64,000 nt of DNA from the NCBI GenBank assembly GCA_003864495.1, contig ML133454.1, positions 152,501-216,500 of the forward strand, read 5' to 3'. Of the stretch, positions 10,311 to 20,966 are shown in pieces. Below the pieces are notes generated by a model that had not been told where the DNA came from, did no database searches, and saw only the letters and a list, made by a program, of their open reading frames with translations. Numbering within the stretch: the stretch's first letter is position 1; each line of letters opens with the position of its first letter. Made by a program: the position numbers and the translations under genes. This DNA is from Nemopilema nomurai. Lineage: Eukaryota; Cnidaria; Scyphozoa; Rhizostomeae; Rhizostomatidae.

Positions 10311-11480
10311 CAACTTTATGTGCTTAAATTTCTTCCAGATAATTCGGTCTGCATCCTTTACTTTTGCTTCTCTGATCTCAGCCTAAGCTCTTCTTACTGG
10401 TGCTTCTGCATTAAGTCTTAGAAGGTGTCATATCCATCTTTTTCTCCTTTCTTTGATCTTTTCTCCCAACCTTTGAAATTTCCATCACTTCTTCCTTTTT
10501 TTCTTTTTTTCTTCCCATTTGGTGTTCTTTCTTTTTTATCTTCCTCTCTAAGGTTTTATTGATACCCATCGATTCGCTGTTATAAAAAAATATTGGTTAT
10601 ATCAAATAAAATATGACTTTTTTCTTCGCATTATCGGCTCCGTTTTTCCATATCTTCTTTAGTTTGATCATTGCAGTTATTGTAAATCTTCTTCGAAGTT
10701 GATGGTCTTCTTCCATGTCATGCTTGCTATCCAGATATTTGCACTATTCCCATTCAATGTTATCCTTTCTCTTGACTTTGTAGTATTCCGTCTTATTTTT
10801 ATTTACTTTTAAATCTCTGTTTTTTAAGTTTTGTTAGTGCGTGTTGTATTTGATCATCCTTTTCTGTCTTGTCTTCGTGCAGCCATCTGCATGATTTTGG
10901 TTGATGTTGAACTTATGTTATGATCTGATGTAGGAGTTTGTGGTTCAGATTCTAGTGCTTTTGCTCGATATAATGTGAAGAGTATTGAGCTAAGTCCTTC
11001 TCCTTCTGCTACTCCTTTGTCTATCATTCGGCTCAGGTCTTATATTACTTCTTTTCTATTGATTGTGTCAAAGGCCTTGCTCATTCAAATCTGTTATAGT
11101 GATGTGGTGTTCGGTGCCTGGTGTTGTAATTGCTTTCTCAGCTTGAAATTTGAAAGATTGGACATGCTCAGTTATATTTCTTGCCAGTTTTTATACTGCC
11201 TGACATGTATGTTGTATTGTATCTTTTCAATTGTTCTTTCCAGCATGCATATAGTAAGAATCTTACGTAGTATCGTCATTAGTATAATTGGCCCTTTGTT
11301 TTCTGCTTTTCCTTTTTTTCTTTCCTGGTTTCTATAAAGGGATAGAATGTGTTTGCTGATCTCCTCTAGGCTCTTTCCAGTTTCCACCATAACATTTCTG
11401 CTTACAATTTTTGGGCAGTTTTTTGAGCGATTTAGCAATTCTCTAGCCCCATCCTGCAGCTTAACCATTTTCCAATTTTC
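10311..11480 (-). pseudogene. Decayed non-LTR retrotransposon reverse transcriptase
   Basis: Minus-strand translation across several frames gives a recognisable order of non-LTR reverse transcriptase blocks. They are a GPIILMTILRKIL block near 11290, TEHV...AEKAIT near 11130, MSKAFDTINRKEVI (the D-S-K-A-F-D motif) near 11060, and a late block KYLDSKHDMEEDHQLRRRF near 10720 followed by the F-Y-N-S-E-x-tryptophan-like region. Stops and frame changes interrupt all of it (for example TAA right after RKEVI), so it cannot make protein. The plus-strand frames here are its T-rich shadow. Which clade it belongs to I cannot say. Confidence 0.7.
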
Positions 11481-12126
11481 TGATGGTTTTTTATACCTCT
11501 TTTGTTGTGAATGGTGCTTTTAGTGCCTGTGGAATAATTGACAATATCTTGACTTTTAGTGTTGTTGTTTTTTTTAATGACGCTGGTTTTGAAATGATTT
11601 GTACTAGTCGTTTTGTGGTTGATAAAGTTTTTCCATCTTTACCGTTTGCTTGTAGCTTGCTGGGCTTATTGTTGTCCAGCTTGAGTATTTTATTACTCTG
11701 AGCATTTTGCTGTTGTCATTTCCTTCTTTCCAAAAAATCTTTTACCATATTGATAATCTTGTTGTTCTGATCATTTCTTTTGAGTTGGTGGATTGTGTTT
11801 GATATATTATTTCTTTCTTTCTCGATCCTTCCCTTTCCTTGATTCTATGTTTAGAGTTTAGTTTATTTCCAATCTTAATTTTTTAGATTTAATTTTTTTG
11901 CTATTTCAAACTACGGTCTGTCAGAGTTTTTATCAATTGTAAGAATATCATTGTTGGAATATTATCAAGTAGAAGTGTGAATATTATTAAGCAGAGAATT
12001 GCCTCGTTTCCAAACAAATAGGCAACTTGAGGTAGAGGCGGAGTGGCCTACTTTCCTTTGAAAACGCTGCTGACAGTAGCGAATAGTAGGTTCTTCTAGA
12101 AGCGTTCTTTGAGAAATATTTTCACT
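11481..12126. other. T-rich 5' remnant of the dead retroelement and LSM6 upstream region
   Basis: The T-rich composition on the plus strand continues to about 11940, suggesting more of the decayed retroelement. The last ~180 bases before the LSM6 ATG are less biased and probably hold its promoter and 5' leader. No TATA box is evident. Confidence 0.35.
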
Positions 12127-13259
12127 ATGAGTGGCAGACAGAATCCAAGCGATTTCCTGAAACAAATAATTGGCCGTCCTGTGGTAGTGAAGCTCAATTC
12201 CGGGGTTGATTACCGAGGTAAGTTAACGATTAATTGCTTAACGTCGTGTGAAATAGAAGCTCGCCATAGGAACGAGACAAGAGACCCATTAATGCGCATG
12301 GATTAAGGCCTTAATATTAATAGTACATGTTGAAGACGCTGATTATTTGAGAGAATTTTTATTTAATAGGGGTGCTTACATGTTTGGACGGATATATGAA
12401 CATTGTTCTGGGGCAGACTGAAGAATATCTCAATGGCCAGGTATGTTTGATAAATGCTGTTATATATATTATATATTAAGATATGATGCACAATCTCTCG
12501 AAAAATAAATTTACTGACACCAAAAAAGATTTTTGCGTTGCTTTCGAAGTTATAGAGATATACAAGTTCTGGAAATACATGTTTTTGAAGAAATGTAGCT
12601 CAGGAAATGCACAAAAATATAACAGAATTGTAAATTTTTGGAATTGCACTTTGTAATATTATCACCAGTTTTGTAATGCCAATTTGACTTGTTTGCTAGA
12701 GGTTTTGCAATAATACGGTTTTGTGTTATTTGTGATTTATATGAGATATCCTATCTTTGTTTAGCTGAAGAATAAATATGGAGATGCTTTCATTCGGGGC
12801 AATAATGGTAAGGCTCTACACAAACATATTTATGCCAGGTTTGCATAGTCATTTAAAAATGCCACATCACCAGCATTTTATCTCTATTTGCTAAATCCAA
12901 TTTCCACTTTGGAAAACAGCATATTGGTTTGTTAATTAAAAAATTTGGAGATTACCAACTATATAACTGATGACCACATTAACTGCCTTTCTATGTACTT
13001 CTAACATGAAGTATAATAATTATCATCACTTTGATCATGGCTATTGCTATAGTTATATTTTAAGGTTACTATTAATACCACATAAGGATAACTGTTTACT
13101 CACTTTCCTGAAGTGCTTGGTAACATCAAATGAAAGTATCAATATGACATATTGGTATTTATTTGACTTATCTGTAGTGTATATGATGAGTATTGTTGTA
13201 TATTCTTCATTTTAGTTCTGTACATAAGCACACAGAAGCAAAGGAAACTGCATCCTTAG
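12127..13259 (+). CDS. LSM6: U6 snRNA-associated Sm-like protein LSm6
   Basis: Four exons with exact phase: 12127-12217, 12370-12440, 12765-12807 and 13216-13259, giving 82 aa (human LSm6 has 80). The protein starts MSGRQNPSDFLKQIIGRPVV and contains the Sm1 motif (VKLNSGVDYRG, LTCLDGYMNIVL) and the Sm2 motif (FIRGNNVLYIS). LSm6 is one subunit of the LSm1-7 ring (cytoplasmic mRNA decapping and decay) and the LSm2-8 ring (nuclear, binds the U6 snRNA 3' end). The only departure from the usual sequence is the C-terminus, TQKQRKLHP in place of the shorter TQKRRM. Introns are 152-408 bases. The plus-strand gene lies just downstream of a dead retroelement. Confidence 0.95.
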
Positions 13260-14428
13260 ATTCACTTCTGCTTATGAAGGAAGACACCAAGAGCATCTGC
13301 CTTCTCAAAAGCTTACCAAGAAGGACCATACTAATTGTGTTGGATAATGTATATATGAAGACCACGTCCCCATTGGGGACTAGTGCATAATGCTAAACAG
13401 GTTTTGTGCAGCAAATCAATCTGTTTAAGTAGCTTGCATGAGCATTTAAGTGTTTCAATGTATTTTGAGCAAATAATGATGCCATCAGATCTTTTTTTTA
13501 AAACAAGAGAACATAAATTGTGTTTGAGCACAAAAGTGTACTTTCTGCATCTTTCAATCAAAGGAAACAGCATCATTAAAATGTTTCTTTTTTACTAAAG
13601 GTGAGGTCCAAATTTTCAATGCTACAGATCTGTAATTGGGGTGGAACAAACTGTAATAGAAAGCCTAAGAATAATAAAGCCTTAGATAAAACACAATTAG
13701 ATTAATTCAACGAATCATGTTTTTATATACATTTATATACATTTGCATGAGATATTAAAATTATCATGATAGATGCTTAAGCAGACCTAAAGTATTTCTG
13801 CGTATAATGCAAACATTTTGTGACAGCCCATTTTGTCAAGGTGACAGTGCTACTACACTCTTGTGTTCTCAAGTTATTGCTTTAAAAAACTTGTTTATTA
13901 TTTATTGTTTAGTAGGGATTTTTTGTTAATACATTTAACAAGTATTGCAGAAATACCTGCATCAAAATTTGAAAGTGTGTAGGAAATTGACAAAATCAGG
14001 GCCAAATGACTAATGCAAACTGATAATTGCAAATAACAGAAGGGTTGAAATTTTTGGGAATCTCCAATCGGACAGGTTTCTAATAACATAGAACTTATTT
14101 TTATTATCTTTAAGCCCAGCTTTGGTATACTCAATTATACCAAATATTTTGAAAATCAGTTTTTCAACAGCAGACTTCTTTCATGATAATGTGCATCTAA
14201 ACTTTAGCTCTAGACACAATTAGGAGTGTATGTTTCCATTGCAATTATCAATTGATTTATACCAAAATACGGTGAGTTGTGATCTAATGTTGCATTTCTG
14301 CTAAGTTCCTTTGCATTTAACTAGTGATCCTCGGCCTGAAATGTACATCATAATTTTAAATGTTTATAGGTTCCCTGTCGAAAGCAGCATTGTCATTTCG
14401 TCACAGTTCACCCTCAAAACTTCATCTG
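13260..14428. other. Convergent intergenic stretch
   Basis: This lies between the LSM6 stop and the stop of the minus-strand RRxS gene, so it should contain both 3' untranslated regions. Several AATAAA-like signals occur (for example AATAAAG near 13674). No exon or repeat is seen. Confidence 0.4.
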
Positions 14429-16252
14429 TCAGTTTTCATCATTCGTTCTATTACAAAGAGAATCGTTTTTATTGGTGTTTATTTCACTCGGTTCTCTTTG
14501 ATTTTCTGCTGAAATTTCTCCCTCAGAGTTGACTGGGTCTTCATTAAGCTTGTTATTTCCTTTATCCTCTGAGGGATCTTCACTAAAAGTGATTGTCGGG
14601 ATTGACAGCTGTGCTTGCTTCTCGTCATATTCTTCATCAAGTTTTTCCTGGATCAGACGTGCATCAATCGAAGCATAATCGACGCCATATTTCCGGCCAG
14701 TCAGTGACTCAAAAAGTCCAACGGCTCCTTTTTTCTCTTCCTGTTTACTATTTTTCTTCTTCTCGTACCTTTCATTGACTCTCTCCATGAACTCGTCTGC
14801 TTCTTCGCAAGCATCTTCGTCGTCGCTCATGCTGTTCATTGAAGACGGTCCATCAAACGCAACTCGCTTTGCTGCTTTTGGTGGTGATTCCTGAGGCTCG
14901 GTTTCATATTGTTCATTGGCCGGAGTCAGCGACCTCCTGCGGATGCCACTTCGTAGTGTTCCGGGGTCCTCTATTTGGAGCTCGGTATTGCTCATGATCT
15001 GATCATCTGCCTCTGAGTCGGCACGTTTGCAAGGAGGAGCAGCTGACACCCCAGCGATGGAGCCTCGTCTGATGCCATTTTCGACATAACGAACGTTCTG
15101 ACAACTGTCGGCTCCGGGCGGGGTGAGTTGTGTCTCTTCATTCTGCTTACTAGCTAAGGCGAGGAAGGGGGGAGCGGCGGAAACGGCGGCGACTGACCCC
15201 CTTCGAATGCCAGATGTCACGTACCTTGATTTGTTGGGGCAGAAAAGGTCATTATCTGTCGCCGGGTCTTCATTGTACTCCTTGATGCTCATTCTTGCAT
15301 CTTCTTTGTTTTCTTTCTCTTCACAATCCTCCTCCTCCTCCTCTACTAGACTGCTTTGAAAGAACGAAGGTGCAAGCGACTTGCGTCGAACACCGCTTCC
15401 AACCACAACATCGCTATGCCATTCCGGAACCTCTTCCTTTTTCTCTGCATCATTTGACTTCCCGATTTTCGGAATCATCTTGAAGAAATTCAACTTATCG
15501 ATAATGCTTTCCCGCCTTGTTTGGGGACACTCGTGCACCGTTTCGAAGCTCCTGGAAATGAAGTTCACTGCGCCAGGTGGCGAAGCTTCGTCCGTTGTGA
15601 TTGCCAAGCCCGCGTCGTACACGGCCGACTCCTCCTCTACCAGCGTCCCGTTGTCCAGCTGAAAACTCTTTCGCCTGATGTCCTTGCCAGCCGACTCGAT
15701 TTCATCGCTGAAGCTTGCCCGGTGCTTGGACCTGTCAACATCCAGCTTGGACGGGCCTTCCTCGGCGGTCGTCTTCGGGCTCTGCTGCTCCGCAACTTGG
15801 TCCAACTCATTAGGTTTGCGCGTCGGATCTGATCTTCGTCGGCTCCCAAGCGACTTGATTCCATCGAAAAGCACGGCAATGCTTGAACGGCGCACAGGCA
15901 CTGGCGAAGCTTGATTCTCGAAGCTGCGCGTCATTATTAGAATTTCATTGGGGGAGGTTGCCGCTTCCAGCGTCGCCACCTCATCTTTGTGCGACACCTC
16001 TTCCTGTACCTCTGTCATGCTCTGTACACTACCACGCCTGCTGCCTGTGTTAATCTCACTTGCAATGGCAAGTAGGCCGTTTTTTTCAGAAAGCAGGTCG
16101 CATTGCACCGAGTTGTCCGACAACGGGATCATCACAGTCGTGCATGTGGGGCAGTAGTATCTGCTGTAGCTTTCTTCCTTCACAACCAAGCCTTCTGGCA
16201 CAGAATCATTGTCAGCTCCGACCTCCAGCGATTCTCCATTTTGGAGTTTCAT
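14429..16252 (-). CDS. 607-aa intronless protein with nine RRxS phosphorylation-type motifs
   Basis: A long open frame from ATG 16252 (MKLQNGESLE). A CPTC pair near residues 34-37, with a further Cys at 51, could be half of a zinc ribbon. From residue 71 to 441 there are nine R-R-x-S motifs: SRRGSV, VRRSSI, SRRRSD, IRRKSF, TRRESI, VRRKSL, IRRGSV, IRRGSI and IRRRSL. These match the basophilic (PKA-type) kinase consensus. They sit in repeated contexts: RSFE...RRxSI twice, RRKS...LVEEE twice, and GIRRGS(V/I)A.VSAAPP twice. The C-terminal third is acidic and helical (FMERVNERYEKKKNSKQEEK; GLFESLTGRKYG). No membrane segment is seen. I recognise no family; a kinase-regulated scaffold is an inference. 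Codon usage and length make it a convincing coding region. Confidence 0.75.
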   Translation of the reverse strand: MKLQNGESLEVGADNDSVPEGLVVKEESYSRYYCPTCTTVMIPLSDNSVQCDLLSEKNGLLAIASEINTGSRRGSVQSMTEVQEEVSHKDEVATLEAATSPNEILIMTRSFENQASPVPVRRSSIAVLFDGIKSLGSRRRSDPTRKPNELDQVAEQQSPKTTAEEGPSKLDVDRSKHRASFSDEIESAGKDIRRKSFQLDNGTLVEEESAVYDAGLAITTDEASPPGAVNFISRSFETVHECPQTRRESIIDKLNFFKMIPKIGKSNDAEKKEEVPEWHSDVVVGSGVRRKSLAPSFFQSSLVEEEEEDCEEKENKEDARMSIKEYNEDPATDNDLFCPNKSRYVTSGIRRGSVAAVSAAPPFLALASKQNEETQLTPPGADSCQNVRYVENGIRRGSIAGVSAAPPCKRADSEADDQIMSNTELQIEDPGTLRSGIRRRSLTPANEQYETEPQESPPKAAKRVAFDGPSSMNSMSDDEDACEEADEFMERVNERYEKKKNSKQEEKKGAVGLFESLTGRKYGVDYASIDARLIQEKLDEEYDEKQAQLSIPTITFSEDPSEDKGNNKLNEDPVNSEGEISAENQREPSEINTNKNDSLCNRTNDEN

Positions 16253-17166
16253 TGCGGCTTATCCCCTAGAAAGACCACGCTTACCTTCAACGTCGTAATA
16301 ATCATCTAAAAGTTAGAATAGTTCCCTTGATTACTTTTAAAGTTTGTTTTATATTCTGTCCCTATTTTTGGTGATAAGAAAATTCTAATGCTCCATGAAC
16401 CAAAAAAGTGACTGCTTGATAAGAAATTTGATTAAACATCTTCCAAATCTTATCTCTTAAAAACACGATGCCGCCACTCGCTCATAATCCTCAAATGTAT
16501 TTTCCTGCCTTTTCCATGCATGCTGTATGTAAGCAAGTTTAAATCTAATTTGAACTCTTCTGTGACCCAGGCTGAAGGGAAAAAACCGTAGAGGCTTCAA
16601 TGTACAATAAGATAGCCAATTAGGTAGTGAATTGTTTATACTTGGAGAAACTGAGGAAGCTGTTTAAAAGATAACATTAAAATATCTGCGCTTCATATCT
16701 TACGGCTGGCACGAGACAAAGACCGCAGGGAGAGTAGTGAAATTGAAAGAAATGTTTTACCTCGGCTGTAGATTTAGCAGCGATGTTCCTTTCTTTGCAA
16801 CTTGGCTCGTCGAAAAGAGGAAGACAGGCGTTGGTGAATACCCGAAAGCCACTTTTTCTAAAACCCAACTATTCGTACGAAGCTGCCCGAAGCTGACAGA
16901 GAAACTTAAAATAACAACACTATGATTGTTCTTTGATTATATCAATGAGAATTGACAACTTGTTTTGCATAGATAATGAACAACGGCGGCTCCGCAGCCC
17001 CTGCCGCTGCTCCGTGGATTGTTTTGGCTTAATTCGAAATGTCTGTCATGGTAAATGTTGACCAAGTTTCTGGTCGTCTTGGTGATGCCACGTTTTTATC
17101 TGCTTCAAGAAGCACCTTATCCCCTTATTCTAGTAAGATAGTTGAGCCATTTTGAAGGCGCTTTTC
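16253..17166. other. Upstream region of the RRxS gene, possibly divergent promoter
   Basis: No exon is assignable. Small frames exist, including MNNGGSAAPAAAPWIVLA near 16977 and MSVMVNVDQVSGRLGDATFL near 17039. The second could be a first exon, because TTCTA is followed by a GTAAGA donor at about 17131, but neither could be joined to later exons. Confidence 0.3.
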
Positions 17167-18517
17167 ACAGTATTTTGCAAGGCGATATCACTTTGATCAA
17201 CTGTTAAAAAAAAGGTTTACACTGTGGAAACATTTTCAAGCCAATAGCCTGCTTGGTACAGCTATACAAGTTAAGTATTGCAGCTATTTTGATGTGTACA
17301 GAAAAGAGCTGGCTCCCTATGAAGTGTTAAAGGCATTGCTGTACGCATTAGGCACGCTGAGGCACAGTTGTATGTTTTAGGTGGGAGCGTGCAAAGAACC
17401 AGCTAGACAAGCATGAGATATATTGCTTAGCTACAAAACAAGAGATTGAAGTTTCAAACTGCGTGGAAACCGCTGGTATGTTTGTATTCTTGCGTGAGAA
17501 ACCAATGTAAGCTAACTTAAATGCTGAAATGACAGATAATTATGGTCAGATGACATGCTGAAGAGCATATTGTTTCCCAACCTGTTACTGGTGGTGATTT
17601 TACTTATTAATCAAGAGGTTTGAGCAAATTGTTACCAGCTGGAAAGCAACGATCGCACTTTGAAGGTATTTTCAACATTCGGCATGAGATTGCTACACAT
17701 GCTGTGGCAGCCCAGCCCAGTGGCCGCTGGAATGAAAGTGAGGTTACGAGGACTGTGATTGCTTGGAGTGAATAATCAAGAAGCATCTAGAGAGATATTA
17801 AGAAGAGGGAAGTATCTAAGAGAAATCTAGAAAGCAAAAGGTACCTAAGAAGATTCTAGGAAGCAAGAAGAATCTGAGAAGATTCTAGGAAGCAAGAACG
17901 ATCTAAGGATATTCTTAGAAGATGATGTATCCAAAAAGATTCTAGGAAGCAAGAAGAATCTGAGTAGAATCTAGGAAGCAAAAAGTATCCAAGCGGAGTC
18001 TAGAAAGCAAGAAGAATCAGAAAGGATCTAGGAAGCAAGAAGAATCTAAGAAGAATCTAGAAAGCAGAAAGCACCCAAAAACATTTTAAGAGAAAGAAGT
18101 ATCATCGAAAAACCTAGGGAGCAAAAAGTATCTAAAAAATTCTTGAAAGAAAAGGCATGAACTTGCAAAGTTTGTTTAAAAGGGAAACTTGCAAAGTTTG
18201 AAAGCATGTTTAAAAACTTGAAATGTTAACAATTTGAATGCATATTTTATTGGCTCACAAAAGGCTGCGAAGAGCAATCTGAAATTTCTAGGTGCTGGTT
18301 GATGATGACAGGCTTGGTCTAGGTGCCTTTTGAGGAAATATTCCTGCGTACTGAAGAGGCAATTACTTACTCAAGACAAAAAATCAAATTCATAAATGAA
18401 CAAATTATTTTAAATAAAGAGCATGAGCTAGTGAAGGACGTGAATCTTAAAATAAAAGTAATTACAAAAGCTTTTTCTATCAAGGACTTGCGACAGAAAA
18501 CAAATACAGTGCAGTAA
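17167..18517 (+). CDS. Exon-like pieces of an unidentified plus-strand gene
   Basis: Three pieces look coding. The first follows TTTCACAG at about 17172 and reads YFARRYHFDQLLKKRFTLWK. The second, 17381-17475, has a good acceptor (TGTTTTAG) and donor (GTATGT) and reads WERAKNQLDKHEIYCLATKQ, then EIEVSNCVETA. The third, 18320-18517, follows TTGGTCTAG and reads VPFEEIFLRTEEAITYSRQK, ending in TNTVQ and a TAA. All are charged, helix-rich segments of the kind found in coiled-coil or prefoldin/BAR-like proteins. The phases of the second and third exons do not join directly, so at least one exon is missing, perhaps within or near the minisatellite at 17770-18140. The product is unidentified. Confidence 0.35.
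17770..18140. repeat. Minisatellite of ~22-bp purine-rich units
   Basis: Repeats of AAGAATCTAGGAAGCAAGAA with many substitutions and spacer changes, roughly fifteen units. The purine bias is strong. It probably lies within an intron of the plus-strand exon cluster. Confidence 0.8.
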
Positions 18518-19819
18518 TTTTCGCCTTTATGACGAAATTTTGAAAAGCAGAATAATCAAGGTTGCTAAATACTGGTGTTGCACTGGAAATCGGATCTTCG
18601 TAGCGTATTCGTTATCTTATTCTGAAGCAGCTATAAGACAGAAGAGTGCCGGAGACGCGTAGAGATGTAGTTGTTTCGCTATGAACAGTTAGGAGTTTAC
18701 TTGGGAATGACATGAAGATCAGATAAAGGGTACGGATTTGCAAGCAATTAGGTTGAATAGTCACAAAAGTCTGGAAGTAATGTTTAGCACATAGAGCTTT
18801 ATGGGCAACAATACACGAGTCCCATTAAATATTTTGTGAATAGTCATCCTTCCCTAGATGCATTTAAATGACGTTCTTTTAGTGCAGACTTGATGCGATT
18901 TCTCCGCATTTATTTGCCAACAACACACGTTTAAAGCACTTCCAAGAGTAATGACAGCTAAAGAATATTTGAAAGAAAGAATATGATTGGCTCAAGCGCC
19001 CGTCCTTGTTTTCCTCGGTCTCCACGAGTTTTGACGGCTACCATGCCCTCCTCCCGTGCGGTGGGAGGTCTGTTTCCATAGCAGGTCTGGGCACTTTGCG
19101 ATGAATACTGCAATAGCACCCCCGCGCATTTTGTAAACAAAGGGGTGGTGTGAGTGGCTGGCATCACTCCGAGCTGAGGTTAGAGGTCGTGACAAGGCAG
19201 CTCAAATGAATCTTGCTAGCAAGTTCCAACCATGCTAGCTGGAATAATTTCGGTTTTGCTTCAAACGGCCGGTGAAGTTTGAGGACAACAAACGATTGCA
19301 GCATACGAAGATGTCCATGATTGAATTGATGAAATAGCTTCAAACATAATATAGTCTCACCCATGGATTGTTAATGGGCGTGAAAGTTGATAAAGATGAG
19401 CAGATTGTTCACCCACTAAATGTTCACCAAATGGAAAAACTAAACTCATCTGACGTCACCATAATATTTGCTGGGTTCAGAAGGGAACAATTTTTAAAAT
19501 ATTTCAAAAAGTTCCAACCGTTTCTGTTTTTTGAAATTAGACCACAAATCTATTAGGTATCCCGCAAGCATTTTAAATGATTTCAGTTTTGATTCTAGAT
19601 TTTTGGTATTAGTGAGGTCTTCTACCAATTCAACCGTCTCAATTATCCCTGCCAAGGAGGGCATCTGCCCCCATCCTGCAAATATAGAAAGTAAACACAA
19701 ATTTGTGTGCCCATTTGTGTAACTGCCCCCAGTTTGCCACGCTGTCTTGCGTCCCTGTTGTGTTGATCATCTTTCTGCCGAAGCAACATCAACAACGAAT
19801 GTGTTCAGTGCGCCACAAA
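18518..19819. other. Intergenic stretch upstream of KGD4
   Basis: No exon is recognised. A perfect TGACGTCA palindrome occurs at 19451-19458, about 370 bases before the KGD4 start codon. Short open frames on both strands have no support. Confidence 0.35.
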
Positions 19820-20966
19820 ATGGCTGCTGTAAACATAAGCCGTAGGTTGGTGCAGACAGCTGCAACGAGGTCTCATGTACCAATGATCAGATTTCCTGAA
19901 AGGGGACCTCTTTTAAACAGATGTATGTTCGTTGGAATCTTTTTATTGGCAATTTCCTTTGAAAGATTCAGCAATAATAATTGTAATAAATGCTCGATCC
20001 TGTCTCCCTTGTTTTTTTTAGACAAAGTTATAACTCTGCAACATGTTGATAGAAGTTTTATTGTTCATTGCTTATCAGAAAAGGTTTTACCATACCCAAA
20101 TTTGGTAAAAAGGGAAATGTATCAGCTATACATTTAATGAAAATCTTTGTTGCCTATGCTAAAGAATTTTTAATATTTGCATCTTGAATCTTTTTCTTGA
20201 CTTTTGGGTGTCAAGTCCGATCAAGACGATACATCTAAAAACTAGTATTTGAAAATTAAAGACTTGTATTGAAAAATATTTTAGATTTAGATTAAAATGG
20301 ACATTTAAAACACCCATATAGTTTGTTGCCAGCTAAAATTTCAAGAAAAATATTTGTTTTGAAATCTTTGATTGATTTTTCATTGATAGTTCCATTGCTT
20401 GAAAAATTAAAAAACATGGTAATCCAAAAGTCCACTGGGCCCAAGTTACAGATAAAAGACCATGGTACAGTTTTAGAAACTTTAAGTGAATTGCCAGCAA
20501 GATATAGAAGACAGGAGATATCCCAAGAGGAAATTGCATACATTGAAGTGAGTGCTGAGCGATTTTGTAGTGTTTGTAAAGATATGGATAGATAAAAAGT
20601 ATATGAAGTTTTGGATGCAGGTATTGAATAAATCTATAAACTTTATAAAGCATCATCTTTCCAGAAGCTGTTTCTTATATTTCAAAGTCAGACGCAATTT
20701 TATATTTAAGAAGAATGCATTGAGCTTTTCTTCTCCATTTTTTAATGACTACATGAAAATAAATTTAACGGATACAAGTATTTTTTATCTAAAAGTCAAT
20801 TAGGCTGCATTCAATATAAATGCTACTGTGAAAGGAGTGAAATTTATAATAATTATTTATAAAGTAGCATGTTTTTTCCTGTTTTATCAGAAAGGTGTTT
20901 TAAAGGAAGAAAACCACATACCTGCAATTTTTCTTTCCTTCTTTTCAGCGTGGTGGACCTGAGTGA
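19820..20966 (+). CDS. KGD4: KGD4 / MRPS36, 2-oxoglutarate dehydrogenase complex subunit 4
   Basis: Three exons with exact phase: 19820-19922, 20390-20547 and 20949-20966, giving 92 aa (human has 103). The N-terminus MAAVNISRRLVQTAATRSHV is basic and mitochondrial-targeting in character, followed by MIRFPERG, which matches the family's PLIRFPDR motif. The C-terminal half ends ELPARYRRQEISQEEIAYIE and, from the tiny last exon, RGGPE, the hallmark C-terminus of this family. KGD4 tethers the E3 (dihydrolipoamide dehydrogenase) subunit to the 2-oxoglutarate dehydrogenase core in the mitochondrial matrix. It was earlier misnamed ribosomal protein S36. The last exon is only 18 bases with its stop, so automated annotation could easily miss it. 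Confidence 0.88.

Noticed and set aside
10975..11337. Plus-strand 120-aa hydrophobic frame
   Set aside because: It is antisense to the dead reverse transcriptase. Its hydrophobicity comes from the T-rich strand.
15123..16309. Several plus-strand frames opposite the RRxS gene
   Set aside because: Antisense shadows of a strongly coding minus-strand frame, with no splice or family support.
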